A stretch of DNA of 64,000 bases from RUG100 sp034927505 (GTDB taxonomy: Bacteria; Bacillota; Clostridia; Peptostreptococcales; Anaerovoracaceae): the NCBI GenBank assembly GCA_034927505.1, contig JAYFPY010000024.1:20085-84084 (forward strand), in the 5' to 3' direction. Both the position numbers and the translations under genes were made by a program. The notes under the pieces are model-generated. The model worked only from the letters and a program-made list of their open reading frames with translations, ran no database searches and had not been told where the DNA came from. Positions 33,051-41,326 of this stretch are shown here, in pieces (the stretch's first letter is position 1; each line of letters begins with the position of its first letter).

Positions 33051-33920
33051 ATGGATATTATATATGGTATTATGGCGGCGTTCGGTGGAGGCATACTGGG
33101 TGCAACTCTTGGTGCACTGCCGATGTTTATTATGACAGGTTTTATTGGATTTATTGGTGCGGCAATGCAGATGAGCAATTCGAACATGGCGGAGATGTTC
33201 AGCGGAGATATTATTTTCGGAGCGCTTACAGGGCCGCAGGTAGCTTTTGCAGGCGGAGTCGCGGCGGCGGCATTTGCAGCGCACAGACTTGAACTGCTGG
33301 AAGCGGGCAGTGATATAATAACGCCTTTGTTTAAATTCAAGAGCACTTCTACAATAATTATCGGAGGTGTTTTCGGCGTGATAGGATTTCTGGCAACAAA
33401 TGGGCTGGCTGCTGCGAGCTATCCGGGAAACGGCGTTGCATTGTCGGTAATAATCACAGGCGGGATCGTAAGGCTGATGCTGGGGCACAGAGGGATCGCG
33501 ACGAAACGGTCTGTAAAAGAAAGAGAAATCGAAGAGCTGCGAAAAGCACGCAAAGAGAAAATAGGATTTTTGCATATGGATGATTTCTGTATGAATTTTG
33601 TCATCGCTCTGGGACTTGGAATGATTTTTTCATTCGTCAGTTTGAAGACCGGAGTAGTGGAACTGGGATTTTATTTCAGTGCAGCTTCGCTGGTACTGCT
33701 GCAGTTTGGATATTCTATACCGCTGACGCATCACATAACGCTTACATGCAGCATTGCGGCTGCAGCAACGGGCAGTATATGGATCGGGATAATTTTTGCT
33801 GTTATAGCATGGTTCATTGGCGATCTGTGGGAAAAGTATGTGAATGCGAGAGACGATACATGGTGGGATACTCCTTCTGCATCGATTGCGATATGCAGCC
33901 TTATAATGCTGCTGCTGTGA
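33051..33920 (+). CDS. Polytopic membrane protein, family not recognised
   Basis: 289 aa, about seven to eight hydrophobic segments with many glycines and alanines in the first 80 residues (GGGILGATLGALPMF, GPQVAFAGGVAAAAFAA). A charged cytoplasmic loop (KRSVKEREIEELRKARKEK) separates an N-terminal half from a C-terminal half, which ends with WDTPSASIAICSLIMLLL. The two halves suggest an inverted-repeat transporter. ATG at 33051 has AAAGGAATG nearby. Placed after the sigma-54 operon's terminator, so co-expression with it would need read-through. I know similar proteins only as hypothetical permeases and do not assign a substrate. Confidence 0.6.
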   Translation: MDIIYGIMAAFGGGILGATLGALPMFIMTGFIGFIGAAMQMSNSNMAEMFSGDIIFGALTGPQVAFAGGVAAAAFAAHRLELLEAGSDIITPLFKFKSTSTIIIGGVFGVIGFLATNGLAAASYPGNGVALSVIITGGIVRLMLGHRGIATKRSVKEREIEELRKARKEKIGFLHMDDFCMNFVIALGLGMIFSFVSLKTGVVELGFYFSAASLVLLQFGYSIPLTHHITLTCSIAAAATGSIWIGIIFAVIAWFIGDLWEKYVNARDDTWWDTPSASIAICSLIMLLL

Positions 33921-33952
33921 CTTGCATGGCTGTGTTTTAGAAGTTTTACCTT

Positions 33953-33981
33953 GTGGACAGACCGGATTTGGCATATACTTT
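33953..33981 (+). promoter_or_regulatory. Promoter of the CDF transporter gene
   Basis: TTGTGG, 17 bp, TATACT at about 33976-33981. Confidence 0.5.
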
Positions 33982-34018
33982 TCATTGAATGAGTAAGATG
34001 AAATGAAGGAGATCGCAA

Positions 34019-34906
34019 GTGAAAGAAACAGAGTTGACTAATACGCAGCGGGCGATGAGAGTATCGGCGACAAATATAATAGCTAATGCAGTCCTTGCGG
34101 TGCTGAAGTTTTTAGCGGGGATATTTGCGGGATCTGCGGCAATGATATCTGACGGGGTGCATACTGCGGCGGATGTTTTCGATACACTGATCGTTATTGT
34201 GGGGATCAAATTTGCCGACAAAAAGCCGGACGAGGGACATCAGTACGGGCATGACCGGATGGAGTGCATAGCTGCACTGATACTGTCCGGGATACTTTTT
34301 GTTACAGGACTGAGCATAGGGGCTGACGGCGTACGCAACATAATGTCCGGCCTTCAGGAAGATCTGCGTGTGCCGGGGATGGCTGCTTTGATCGTTGCTA
34401 TAATATCTATAGCGGCGAAGGAAGGCCTGTACTGGTACACAAGAGCGGGCGCAAAGAAAGTCGGATCGGGAGCATTGATGGCTACGGCATGGCACAATCG
34501 TACAGATGCCCTTTCATCGGTGGGCGCCTTTATAGGCATCATAGGGGCCAGGCTGGGATTGCCGATAATGGACCCCATTGCCAGTGTCGCAATATGCGTG
34601 CTGGTGCTGAAAGTGGCGGTGGATATTTTCAGAAATTCTACGGCCAGACTGGTGGATAAATCATGCGATGAAAAGACTGTGGCCCTGATCAGGGAAATAA
34701 TAGGATCGGAACCGGGTGTGATCGGCATACACGAACTGAAGACCAGAATGTTCGGTGCCAATTTTTATGCAGAGGCGGAGATAATAGTTGAAAGAGATCG
34801 TACTGCGGGAGAGATATTTGCTCTTACAGATGATGTGCGCAGAAAAATGAAAGAGAAGATCCCACAGATGAAGGACTGTACTATAAGTATCAGACCGGAT
34901 AATTGA
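34019..34906 (+). CDS. Cation diffusion facilitator (CDF) metal exporter
   Basis: 295 aa with a GTG start at 34019 (AAGGAGATCGCAA upstream). Six membrane helices expected; metal-site patterns SDGVHTAADVFDT in helix 2 and HNRTDALSS in helix 5 stand in place of the usual SxxHSxxD and H-x-x-x-D motifs; the C-terminal cytoplasmic ferredoxin-like domain includes VIGIHELKTRMFGANFYAEAEIIV. Exports divalent metals (Zn, Fe or Mn) in exchange for protons. The substrate cannot be told from these motifs. Convergent with the YitT gene. Confidence 0.9.
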   Translation: MKETELTNTQRAMRVSATNIIANAVLAVLKFLAGIFAGSAAMISDGVHTAADVFDTLIVIVGIKFADKKPDEGHQYGHDRMECIAALILSGILFVTGLSIGADGVRNIMSGLQEDLRVPGMAALIVAIISIAAKEGLYWYTRAGAKKVGSGALMATAWHNRTDALSSVGAFIGIIGARLGLPIMDPIASVAICVLVLKVAVDIFRNSTARLVDKSCDEKTVALIREIIGSEPGVIGIHELKTRMFGANFYAEAEIIVERDRTAGEIFALTDDVRRKMKEKIPQMKDCTISIRPDN

Positions 34907-34913
34907 TGCCGGA

Positions 34914-35828
34914 TCACTGATCATCTTCTTTGTCCATAGCCTGGAATCCTTTGCCCCATACATTGTCTACCTGCACAACAGTGACGAATGCATCCGGATC
35001 CAGCTCGGTCAGATGACGCCGCAGCTGTACGCTTTCACGGGGCGAGCAGAGCAGGCGCAGTTCGTTTCGAACAGTGTTCGTATAAGCCCCGGTGACAGTA
35101 TGGACGGATACTCCCCGGTTCATTTCCTGCATTATATAGTGGCATACCTCATCGCCTTTGTCGGTTATTATCTGAAGCTGCATGAAGGTCGATCTGAATC
35201 CGTACAGGACCAGATTCACGGCTTCGGTGGCGATCCATTGAGTTATAAGAGCATAGAGAGCAATGTTCCTTCCGAATACAAAGGCACATGCAATGATTAC
35301 GATTATATTTATGCCTGTCATGATTTTGTTCTGAGAGATATGAGGCCATACTTTTTTACGCAGCGCTTTGGCCAGCGAATCTGTTCCGCCGAATGAGTAG
35401 CCTCGATAAAAAACGATCCCGTTGCATACTCCGGAAAACACGCCGCAGAAAACTGATGCCAAAAGAATGTCTTTCTCGGCCAGCAGCGACAGAGGAAACT
35501 GCTCCAGGAGCAACAGTGCCGCAGGATACATTATCGAGAGGAGCAGGATCTTCTTCACCTCTTTGAAACCCAGCATAATCCAGACCACTATTACTACAAC
35601 GACAGTCAGCGCGTAGTAGATCAGCGAATAATCAAATCCGGTATAGTCCTGAACGATCCTGGCGATCCCGGTGACGCCTCCGGAAGCCAGCCCGTTGGGT
35701 ATCATGATCGCAACTGTGGCGAAGGCCCCCGACAGACATCCAAGTACAAGAAATATAAGATCCACGGACGCCGTTTTGATTTTTTCTTTTGTTATTATCT
35801 TTGATATTTTTTTAATTACCTTTTTCAT
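34914..35828 (-). CDS. YitT-family membrane protein with DUF2179 domain
   Basis: 304 aa. The start at 35828 (MKKVIKK) is chosen because AGGGAG lies 9 nt upstream; an ATG three codons earlier overlaps the ribosome site. Five to six membrane helices (LIFLVLGCLSGAFATVAIM, GGVTGIARI, YRGYSFGGTDSLA), then a cytosolic DUF2179 domain from about residue 205 (DEVCHYIMQEMNRGVSVHTVTGAY). The family is widespread in Firmicutes; transport role proposed but not proven. Extended -10 (TGGTATAAT on the minus strand) lies about 40 bp upstream. Confidence 0.88.
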   Translation of the reverse strand: MKKVIKKISKIITKEKIKTASVDLIFLVLGCLSGAFATVAIMIPNGLASGGVTGIARIVQDYTGFDYSLIYYALTVVVVIVVWIMLGFKEVKKILLLSIMYPAALLLLEQFPLSLLAEKDILLASVFCGVFSGVCNGIVFYRGYSFGGTDSLAKALRKKVWPHISQNKIMTGINIIVIIACAFVFGRNIALYALITQWIATEAVNLVLYGFRSTFMQLQIITDKGDEVCHYIMQEMNRGVSVHTVTGAYTNTVRNELRLLCSPRESVQLRRHLTELDPDAFVTVVQVDNVWGKGFQAMDKEDDQ

Positions 35829-35866
35829 TATCACCATCTCCCTTGAATATCAAATTTGGTAGATAA

Positions 35867-35875
35867 ATTATACCA
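35867..35875 (-). promoter_or_regulatory. Extended -10 promoter of the YitT gene
   Basis: Minus-strand TGGTATAAT, about 40 bp before the start codon. Confidence 0.55.
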
Positions 35876-35992
35876 CAGTGTATGCGGTATGGTTAGATGT
35901 GCTTAGTATTGTCGATTGGCTCATGTTTTTGCGCTTATATGTATATATTCGCTGTTTTTTTGTGATGGATCGCATGATATTCGCTCATTTTT

Positions 35993-36021
35993 TTGTAAAA
36001 CGGTTGTAAACAGCATATAAT
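35993..36021 (+). promoter_or_regulatory. Promoter of the NUDIX-helicase operon
   Basis: TTGTAA (35993-35998), 17 bp, TATAAT (36016-36021). Confidence 0.65.
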
Positions 36022-36059
36022 GATAAAGACTATCTGAAAACCAGATAAAGGGAGGTACC

Positions 36060-36464
36060 ATGAAACAACTGGAAGTAGCAGGGGCCATACTGGTCCGTGA
36101 CGGTAAAATATTATGCGCTCAGAGGGGCGAAGGGAAATACGATTACACTTCATATAAATATGAATTCCCGGGAGGAAAGCTGGAAGAGGGCGAGACTCCA
36201 AAGGAAGCTCTCCACCGAGAACTTATAGAAGAAATGGATATTGACATAAAGATCGATGACATGAAGACATACTGTGTTGTCGAGCACAGGTACAGAGATT
36301 TTGAAATAAGGATGTACGCGTTCCTGTGTCCTATGGATTCAGACAAAATAACATTGAAGGTACATGTTGATGCCAAGTGGCTCGCTCCGGAGCGTCTGAA
36401 GGAACTGGACTGGGCCGGGGCAGACTGGCCGATAGTAAAAGAACTGGAAGTAGGAGGTATATGA
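36060..36464 (+). CDS. NUDIX hydrolase, MutT-like nucleotide sanitiser
   Basis: 134 aa. Nudix box GGKLEEGETPKEALHRELIEE (positions about 42-62) intact with both catalytic glutamates; N-terminus KQLEVAGAILVRDGKILCAQRG is typical of (deoxy)nucleoside triphosphate pyrophosphohydrolases such as MutT. Ribosome site GGGAGG just upstream. Ends 1 bp before the helicase start, so the two genes are translationally linked. A role in cleaning damaged nucleotides or signalling nucleotides is likely; the partnership with a PLD-helicase suggests a DNA repair or defence unit. Confidence 0.9.
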   Translation: MKQLEVAGAILVRDGKILCAQRGEGKYDYTSYKYEFPGGKLEEGETPKEALHRELIEEMDIDIKIDDMKTYCVVEHRYRDFEIRMYAFLCPMDSDKITLKVHVDAKWLAPERLKELDWAGADWPIVKELEVGGI

Positions 36465-36465
36465 T

Positions 36466-39357
36466 ATGGGTATTGCGGAAAGCCTGTCGGAGAGTCTGAA
36501 GAACGGTTTTGTGGACTGCAGTCTGTCGTCTCTGGAAAAGTATGATCCGAAACTTTTGGTCAACGATCACAAAAAAGGCAAGAAAGTCCTGACCACCATA
36601 GAAAATGAACTCAGGAGCTGTGAAGAGTTTTATTTTTCCGTTGCTTTCATAACAGGCAGCGGGGTGACCAGTCTGATAAATATCCTTTCAGAGCTGGAGC
36701 AGAAAAACATCAAGGGTAAAATAATAACTTCCCAATATCAGAATTTCACTCAGCCTGCGGCATTGACGAGACTTTTGAAATTCAGGAACATAGAACTGAA
36801 AATAGTCACAGAGGGTAATTTCCACGCCAAAGGATATATCTTCAGACATACGGATTCCTACTCATTCATCATAGGCAGCAGCAATCTTACTCAGGACGCA
36901 CTGGGGTCCAACAAGGAATGGAACGTGAAGTTGTCGTCTCTTGAAAACGGGGCTGTCATGCAGAACATCATTAGGGAGTTCGACCGTACATTCGAGGATG
37001 CGACTGCTGTCAATGAGGCATGGATAGAAGAATACAGCAAGATATACCAAGAGATCCGAGCTTCACAGAAAGCTGCAGTCGAACATGCGGAAAACAATCT
37101 GATCCGATTCGAAAAGATCAATCCGAACAAGATGCAGGTCGAAGCGCTGAAGGCTATAGAGTCGCTGCGAAACGACGGCAGGAGCAAGGCACTTCTGATA
37201 TCTGCAACGGGGACCGGCAAAACATATCTGTCGGCTTTTGATGTAAGAAAATACAACCCGGAGCGATTTCTGTTCGTGGTGCATCGGGGCAATATCGCAA
37301 GGGCCGCCGAGCGGAGCTTCAAAAGGGTCCTGGGAGCAGAGATAGACACAGGATTCATTACGGGAGGCAGAAAAGACAAAGACAGTCGGTATACATTTGC
37401 CACTGTACAGACCCTGGCAAAGGACAGCGTGCTGGGATCGTTTGATAAAGAACATTTCGATTATATCGTGATAGATGAAGTCCATCGTTCCGGAGCAGAG
37501 ACGTATCAGAAAGTCCTGAAGCATTTCGAACCGAAATTCCTGCTGGGCATGACTGCTACTCCGGAGAGAACGGACGGGTATGATATCTTCGAAAGCTTCG
37601 ATCACAACATAGCTTATGAGATACGCCTGAACAGAGCGCTGGAAGAAAACATGCTGGTGCCTTTTCATTATTTCGGCGTCAGTGAGATAGCTGTTGACGG
37701 CAAGGTGCTGGATGACAATGCGGAATTCAGAGATCTGATATGCGATGAGCGTGTAGACAGGATCATTGAAGCCGCGGATTTTTACGGACATGACGGAGAC
37801 CGGGTCAAAGGCCTGGTGTTCTGCAGCCGGACCGAGGAAGCCGCCCGGCTGTCGCTGGAATTCAACAGCCGGGGATTCAGAACAGCGGCGCTGACAGGAT
37901 CTGATACGGAAGACGCCAGGGAAGAGGCGATCGAAAAACTGGAAACGGATAATGGAGAAAGGGGCAGTCTGGACTATATTTTCACAGTGGACATTTTCAA
38001 CGAAGGCGTGGATATCCCTTCCCTCAATCAGATAATAATGCTGAGACCGACCCAGTCTGCAATAGTGTTTGTGCAGCAGCTGGGGAGAGGGCTGAGAAAA
38101 CACGGGATGAAAGAGTATCTTACGGTGATCGATTTCATAGGGAATTACAGCAATAATTATCTGCTGCCTATAGCTTTGTACGGAGATAAAACATACAACA
38201 AAGATACCATCAGAAAACTGATGAACAGCGGCAGCAGCACTATACCGGGCAGCTCCACAGTACAGTTCGACAGTATAACCAAAGAGAAGATATTCAAAGC
38301 GATCGACAAAGCAAGACTGGACGGCAAGCGGGAAATGAAGAATGACTACAGGCTGATGAAGTATCAGCTGGGAAGAGTCCCGACCATGATGGATTTTATG
38401 AAGCACGGCGGACGGGAGCCTTATTCATTTGTTTCAAAGTGCGATTCCTATTACGGCTTTCTCAGATATGCGGACAGGGAGTCGACAGCTGAGCTGCCGG
38501 AAAGCCGGGAAAACTTGCTGGCATTTTATTCAAAAGAAATATTAAACGGGAAGAGGGTCGAAGAAGCCGTAATTCTGGCGCTCCTTTTGACTAAAGATAT
38601 TGTGTCGGCCGAAGAAGTGAGGAGCGTGATCGAAAACGAATTCGGATTTGAAAGTTCGGAGGGGACGCTGGTTTCGGCAACGGATCTGCTCAACGGCGGA
38701 TTCATAAAGGCCGGAGACAGAGCTAAATACGGCATCGAAAAGAATATAGATTTCAATGGTATGACGTTCACCATGGAAGAGGCATTTAAGGGCATACTGC
38801 TTGAGGATGGGATGCATGGATATCTGGATGATATGATCAAATACTCATTTGCAAGATATAAAAAGGATTTTGACATTGAGAAATACCGGGACGGATTCAA
38901 TCTGTACGCCAAATATTCCAGAAAGGATGCATGCCGGATCCTCAACTGGAAGAGCAATGAAGAGGGGACCATATTTGGGTACAGAGTCAAGTATGATACA
39001 TGTCCGATCTTTGTCACATACAATAAAAAAGAGAACATCACCAGCAGTACAAAGTATGAGGATGAATTCATAAACCCATACTGCTTTAGCTGGATGACCA
39101 GGAACAATGTTACTCTGAAGACGGCGGAGATCCAGCCCCTGCTCCACTATGGAGAGAGCGGAGTCAGGATACCGCTGTTCATAAAGAAGAGCGACGGCGA
39201 GGGTACGGATTTTTATTACATGGGCGATGTGGAACCGGCTTTTCATGAAGAAGACGAGATCAAAAATGATAAAAACAAGATGCTTCCTATAGTCAATTTC
39301 AAATTTACTATGAAGGATGAAGTGGAAGAATCGATGTACAGATATCTGGAAGAATAA
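36466..39357 (+). CDS. PLD nuclease / SF2 helicase / DUF3427 fusion protein
   Basis: 963 aa. Residues about 30-190: phospholipase-D-type nuclease domain with HAKGYIF (H-x-K) and IIGSSNLT. About 215-560: SF2 DEAD/DEAH helicase with Walker A SATGTGKT, motif II DEVHRS, motif III GMTATPERTDG, and motif VI QQLGRGLRK. About 580-960: DUF3427 region (LMKYQLGRVPTMMDFM, SYYGFLRYADRE, and EKYRDGFNLYAKYSRKDACRILNWK). This three-part architecture is known across bacteria as a DUF3427 helicase, proposed for DNA repair or phage defence, with no settled mechanism. AGGAGG sits 8 nt before the ATG. Only one HKD half is visible, so dimerisation would be needed for PLD chemistry. Confidence 0.88.
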   Translation: MGIAESLSESLKNGFVDCSLSSLEKYDPKLLVNDHKKGKKVLTTIENELRSCEEFYFSVAFITGSGVTSLINILSELEQKNIKGKIITSQYQNFTQPAALTRLLKFRNIELKIVTEGNFHAKGYIFRHTDSYSFIIGSSNLTQDALGSNKEWNVKLSSLENGAVMQNIIREFDRTFEDATAVNEAWIEEYSKIYQEIRASQKAAVEHAENNLIRFEKINPNKMQVEALKAIESLRNDGRSKALLISATGTGKTYLSAFDVRKYNPERFLFVVHRGNIARAAERSFKRVLGAEIDTGFITGGRKDKDSRYTFATVQTLAKDSVLGSFDKEHFDYIVIDEVHRSGAETYQKVLKHFEPKFLLGMTATPERTDGYDIFESFDHNIAYEIRLNRALEENMLVPFHYFGVSEIAVDGKVLDDNAEFRDLICDERVDRIIEAADFYGHDGDRVKGLVFCSRTEEAARLSLEFNSRGFRTAALTGSDTEDAREEAIEKLETDNGERGSLDYIFTVDIFNEGVDIPSLNQIIMLRPTQSAIVFVQQLGRGLRKHGMKEYLTVIDFIGNYSNNYLLPIALYGDKTYNKDTIRKLMNSGSSTIPGSSTVQFDSITKEKIFKAIDKARLDGKREMKNDYRLMKYQLGRVPTMMDFMKHGGREPYSFVSKCDSYYGFLRYADRESTAELPESRENLLAFYSKEILNGKRVEEAVILALLLTKDIVSAEEVRSVIENEFGFESSEGTLVSATDLLNGGFIKAGDRAKYGIEKNIDFNGMTFTMEEAFKGILLEDGMHGYLDDMIKYSFARYKKDFDIEKYRDGFNLYAKYSRKDACRILNWKSNEEGTIFGYRVKYDTCPIFVTYNKKENITSSTKYEDEFINPYCFSWMTRNNVTLKTAEIQPLLHYGESGVRIPLFIKKSDGEGTDFYYMGDVEPAFHEEDEIKNDKNKMLPIVNFKFTMKDEVEESMYRYLEE

Positions 39358-39364
39358 GGAAACG

Positions 39365-39409
39365 CGGCCGATTTATATAAAAACAGAAAATCAGCCGGCC
39401 ATGTTTTTG
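39365..39409 (+). terminator. Terminator after the helicase gene
   Basis: GGCCG...CGGCC stem at about 39366-39402 followed by ATGTTTTTG. Confidence 0.55.
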
Positions 39410-39420
39410 CAGATCCATTG

Positions 39421-39523
39421 CCATATAGAAAAAGGACCGCTGGTAAGAGGTACCGGTGCAGTCCTTTGCATGTGTGATAAATTATCTGTTTTTGACAGGA
39501 ACAATCATATAGTTCCTATATGG
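39421..39523. repeat. Inverted repeat frame CCATATAG / CTATATGG
   Basis: CCATATAG (39421-39428) and CTATATGG (39516-39523) are perfect inverted copies enclosing the terminator of the transporter operon and a GGAAC/GTTCC hairpin. Purpose unclear; the interval holds no gene. Confidence 0.4.
39429..39467 (-). terminator. Terminator of the NSS-MetS operon
   Basis: On the minus strand AAAGGAC...GTCCTTT with an inner GGTA/TACC stem, then TTTTTC. Confidence 0.7.
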
Positions 39524-39533
39524 CTGATATGAG

Positions 39534-39662
39534 TTATTGCTGTTTATCATTTAATTTTTTCTTTTTCTTCTCTGCATGCATCATGTAAAATGAGGAAAAG
39601 AAGAATCCTCCCCACAGCAGTCCGCAGCCGATTATCATCATTATTATTGCGGAAGTAGCCAT
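39534..39662 (-). CDS. MetS-like small subunit of the NSS transporter
   Basis: 42 aa, starting MATSAIIMMIIG, one membrane helix with GLLWGGFFFSSF, then a lysine-rich tail. Begins 1 bp after the transporter stop with AAAGGAGG upstream. Length, composition and place match the MetS family of small subunits needed for NSS-type amino acid importers (MetP/MetS of corynebacteria). Confidence 0.8.
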   Translation of the reverse strand: MATSAIIMMIIGCGLLWGGFFFSSFYMMHAEKKKKKLNDKQQ

Positions 39663-39663
39663 A

Positions 39664-41166
39664 TTATTCGACCTCCTTTGCACTGGCTTTATCAAGATCT
39701 CTATATCCTTCAAAGCCTTTCATCTTGGTAAAGACAGCAGCAAATACTATTATTATCAGTATAGCACCCCATCCAAACAGATTTATATCCATCTGTGAAT
39801 AAGAACCGTATCCTTCGGTGATGAATTTGTATGTATTGATCACTGTCATTACTCCAAGGATCAGTACGGTTACGATCTTTAGGCAGAATGTCCACCATTT
39901 TCCTACACTGAAATTTGAATATTCGTTGGCAAGCTGTCTGATTTTTTCCGGGTTGAAGAACCATGCAATGAGTATTACTTCCAGAACTCCGCAGAAGGCT
40001 ATGCCCACCTGATTGACAAATGCATCAACTATATCGAGGATGTTCATGCCTGCGCCGGTGATGAACAGAATACTCAGAAGAAATGCAGGGACCAGTACGA
40101 ATGTTACCGCACGTTTGTGAGGCATCTTGAATTTATCCTGGAATCCTGTGATCACTGCCTGAGATATGGATATCAGTGAAGTGAGACCTGCAACGAAGAG
40201 GGCTCCGAAAAAGCATACGCCTACCAGACCTTTGAAAGCCGGCAGTGAACTGATAGCCGTAGGGAATGTCATGAAAGCAAGACCAACGCCCTGGCCGGCT
40301 ACAGCCTTTACTTCGACACCCTGCTGCATAGCCATGTATCCGATGATGCTGAAAACTCCGATGCCTGCGAAAAGTTCGAAACCATGATTGGCAGTAGCTG
40401 TAATGAAAGCACTGTTGACCACGTCGGTCTTCTTAGGCAGGTAACTGGAATATGAGATCATTATCGCAAATGCTATGGAAAGACTGTAGAATATCTGTCC
40501 GTAAGCTGCCACCCATACGCTTGGCTTTGCCAGAGACGACCAGTCAGGCTTGAACATGTATTCCAGTCCGGCAGAAGCACCCGGCAGGGTCACTCCCCGG
40601 ATAACAAGAACGCAGGTCAGCACCATGAGTATAGGCAGACACAGTCTGCATGCGACTTCAACGCCCTTGCTGATGCCTTTGTACATTATCAGTGCTGCAA
40701 GGCCCCATACGATAAGGAACGGTATCAGCAGATTTGTACGTATGCCGCCCAGCGTGTGTGCATTTTCAGTAACGCCCAGATACTTCAGGAAGAAGTTTGT
40801 AGGATCCGATCCCCATGCCTGAGTGAATGAAAAGCCAACGTATGACAGTGTCCATACGACGATGGCCAGATAGTATATCAGTATCAGAAAAGCTACCATG
40901 ACCTGCGCCCATCCCAGCCATTCGAATTTCGAATTGATCCTGGCCAGAGATACCGGTGCGCCGCCGCGGTATGTTTTACCGATGGTGTATTCCATTATTA
41001 GAATAGGTATACCTGCTGTTATTATTGCGAAAAAATATGGCAGCAAAAAAGCACCGCCTCCGTTGGATGCGGCTACATATGGGAATCTCCATAGATTTCC
41101 AAGTCCAACTGCTGAGCCGATTGCTGCCATAAGAAAGCCCAGCTTGGACGTCCATTGTTCTCTCAT
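39664..41166 (-). CDS. Sodium-dependent amino acid transporter (NSS/SNF family)
   Basis: 500 aa. The start MREQWTSKLGF at 41166 follows AGGAGG; the longer open frame upstream is promoter DNA. Helix 1 motif LMAAIGSAVGLGNLWRFPY is the conserved sodium- and substrate-binding stretch of the family; eleven to twelve helices are expected. With its MetS partner it is probably a methionine/alanine-type sodium symporter, but the substrate is not settled by sequence. Confidence 0.9.
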   Translation of the reverse strand: MREQWTSKLGFLMAAIGSAVGLGNLWRFPYVAASNGGGAFLLPYFFAIITAGIPILIMEYTIGKTYRGGAPVSLARINSKFEWLGWAQVMVAFLILIYYLAIVVWTLSYVGFSFTQAWGSDPTNFFLKYLGVTENAHTLGGIRTNLLIPFLIVWGLAALIMYKGISKGVEVACRLCLPILMVLTCVLVIRGVTLPGASAGLEYMFKPDWSSLAKPSVWVAAYGQIFYSLSIAFAIMISYSSYLPKKTDVVNSAFITATANHGFELFAGIGVFSIIGYMAMQQGVEVKAVAGQGVGLAFMTFPTAISSLPAFKGLVGVCFFGALFVAGLTSLISISQAVITGFQDKFKMPHKRAVTFVLVPAFLLSILFITGAGMNILDIVDAFVNQVGIAFCGVLEVILIAWFFNPEKIRQLANEYSNFSVGKWWTFCLKIVTVLILGVMTVINTYKFITEGYGSYSQMDINLFGWGAILIIIVFAAVFTKMKGFEGYRDLDKASAKEVE

Positions 41167-41200
41167 TTTAAACCTCCTGAAAAAAACATCTTGAGACAAC

Positions 41201-41229
41201 ATGATACCGTATATGACAGGCAGTGTCAA
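41201..41229 (-). promoter_or_regulatory. Promoter of the NSS transporter operon
   Basis: Minus strand TTGACA (41224-41229), 17 bp, TATCAT (41201-41206). Confidence 0.75.
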
Positions 41230-41272
41230 AGGATTTGGGCCAAGTATACAAGATATTTGTTATTTATTTGGA

Positions 41273-41300
41273 TTGACAGAACAACTTTGCCGGGTAGAAT
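41273..41300 (+). promoter_or_regulatory. Promoter of the nuclease lipoprotein gene
   Basis: TTGACA (41273-41278), 16 bp, TAGAAT (41295-41300). Confidence 0.65.
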
Positions 41301-41326
41301 ATAAACAAGGAGAGGTGTTTTAAATC

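Noticed and set aside
37063..38406. 447-codon open frame on the minus strand opposite the PLD-helicase gene
   Set aside because: It mirrors a strongly coding plus-strand frame, has no ribosome site and reads as low-quality, His/Cys/Phe-rich protein.
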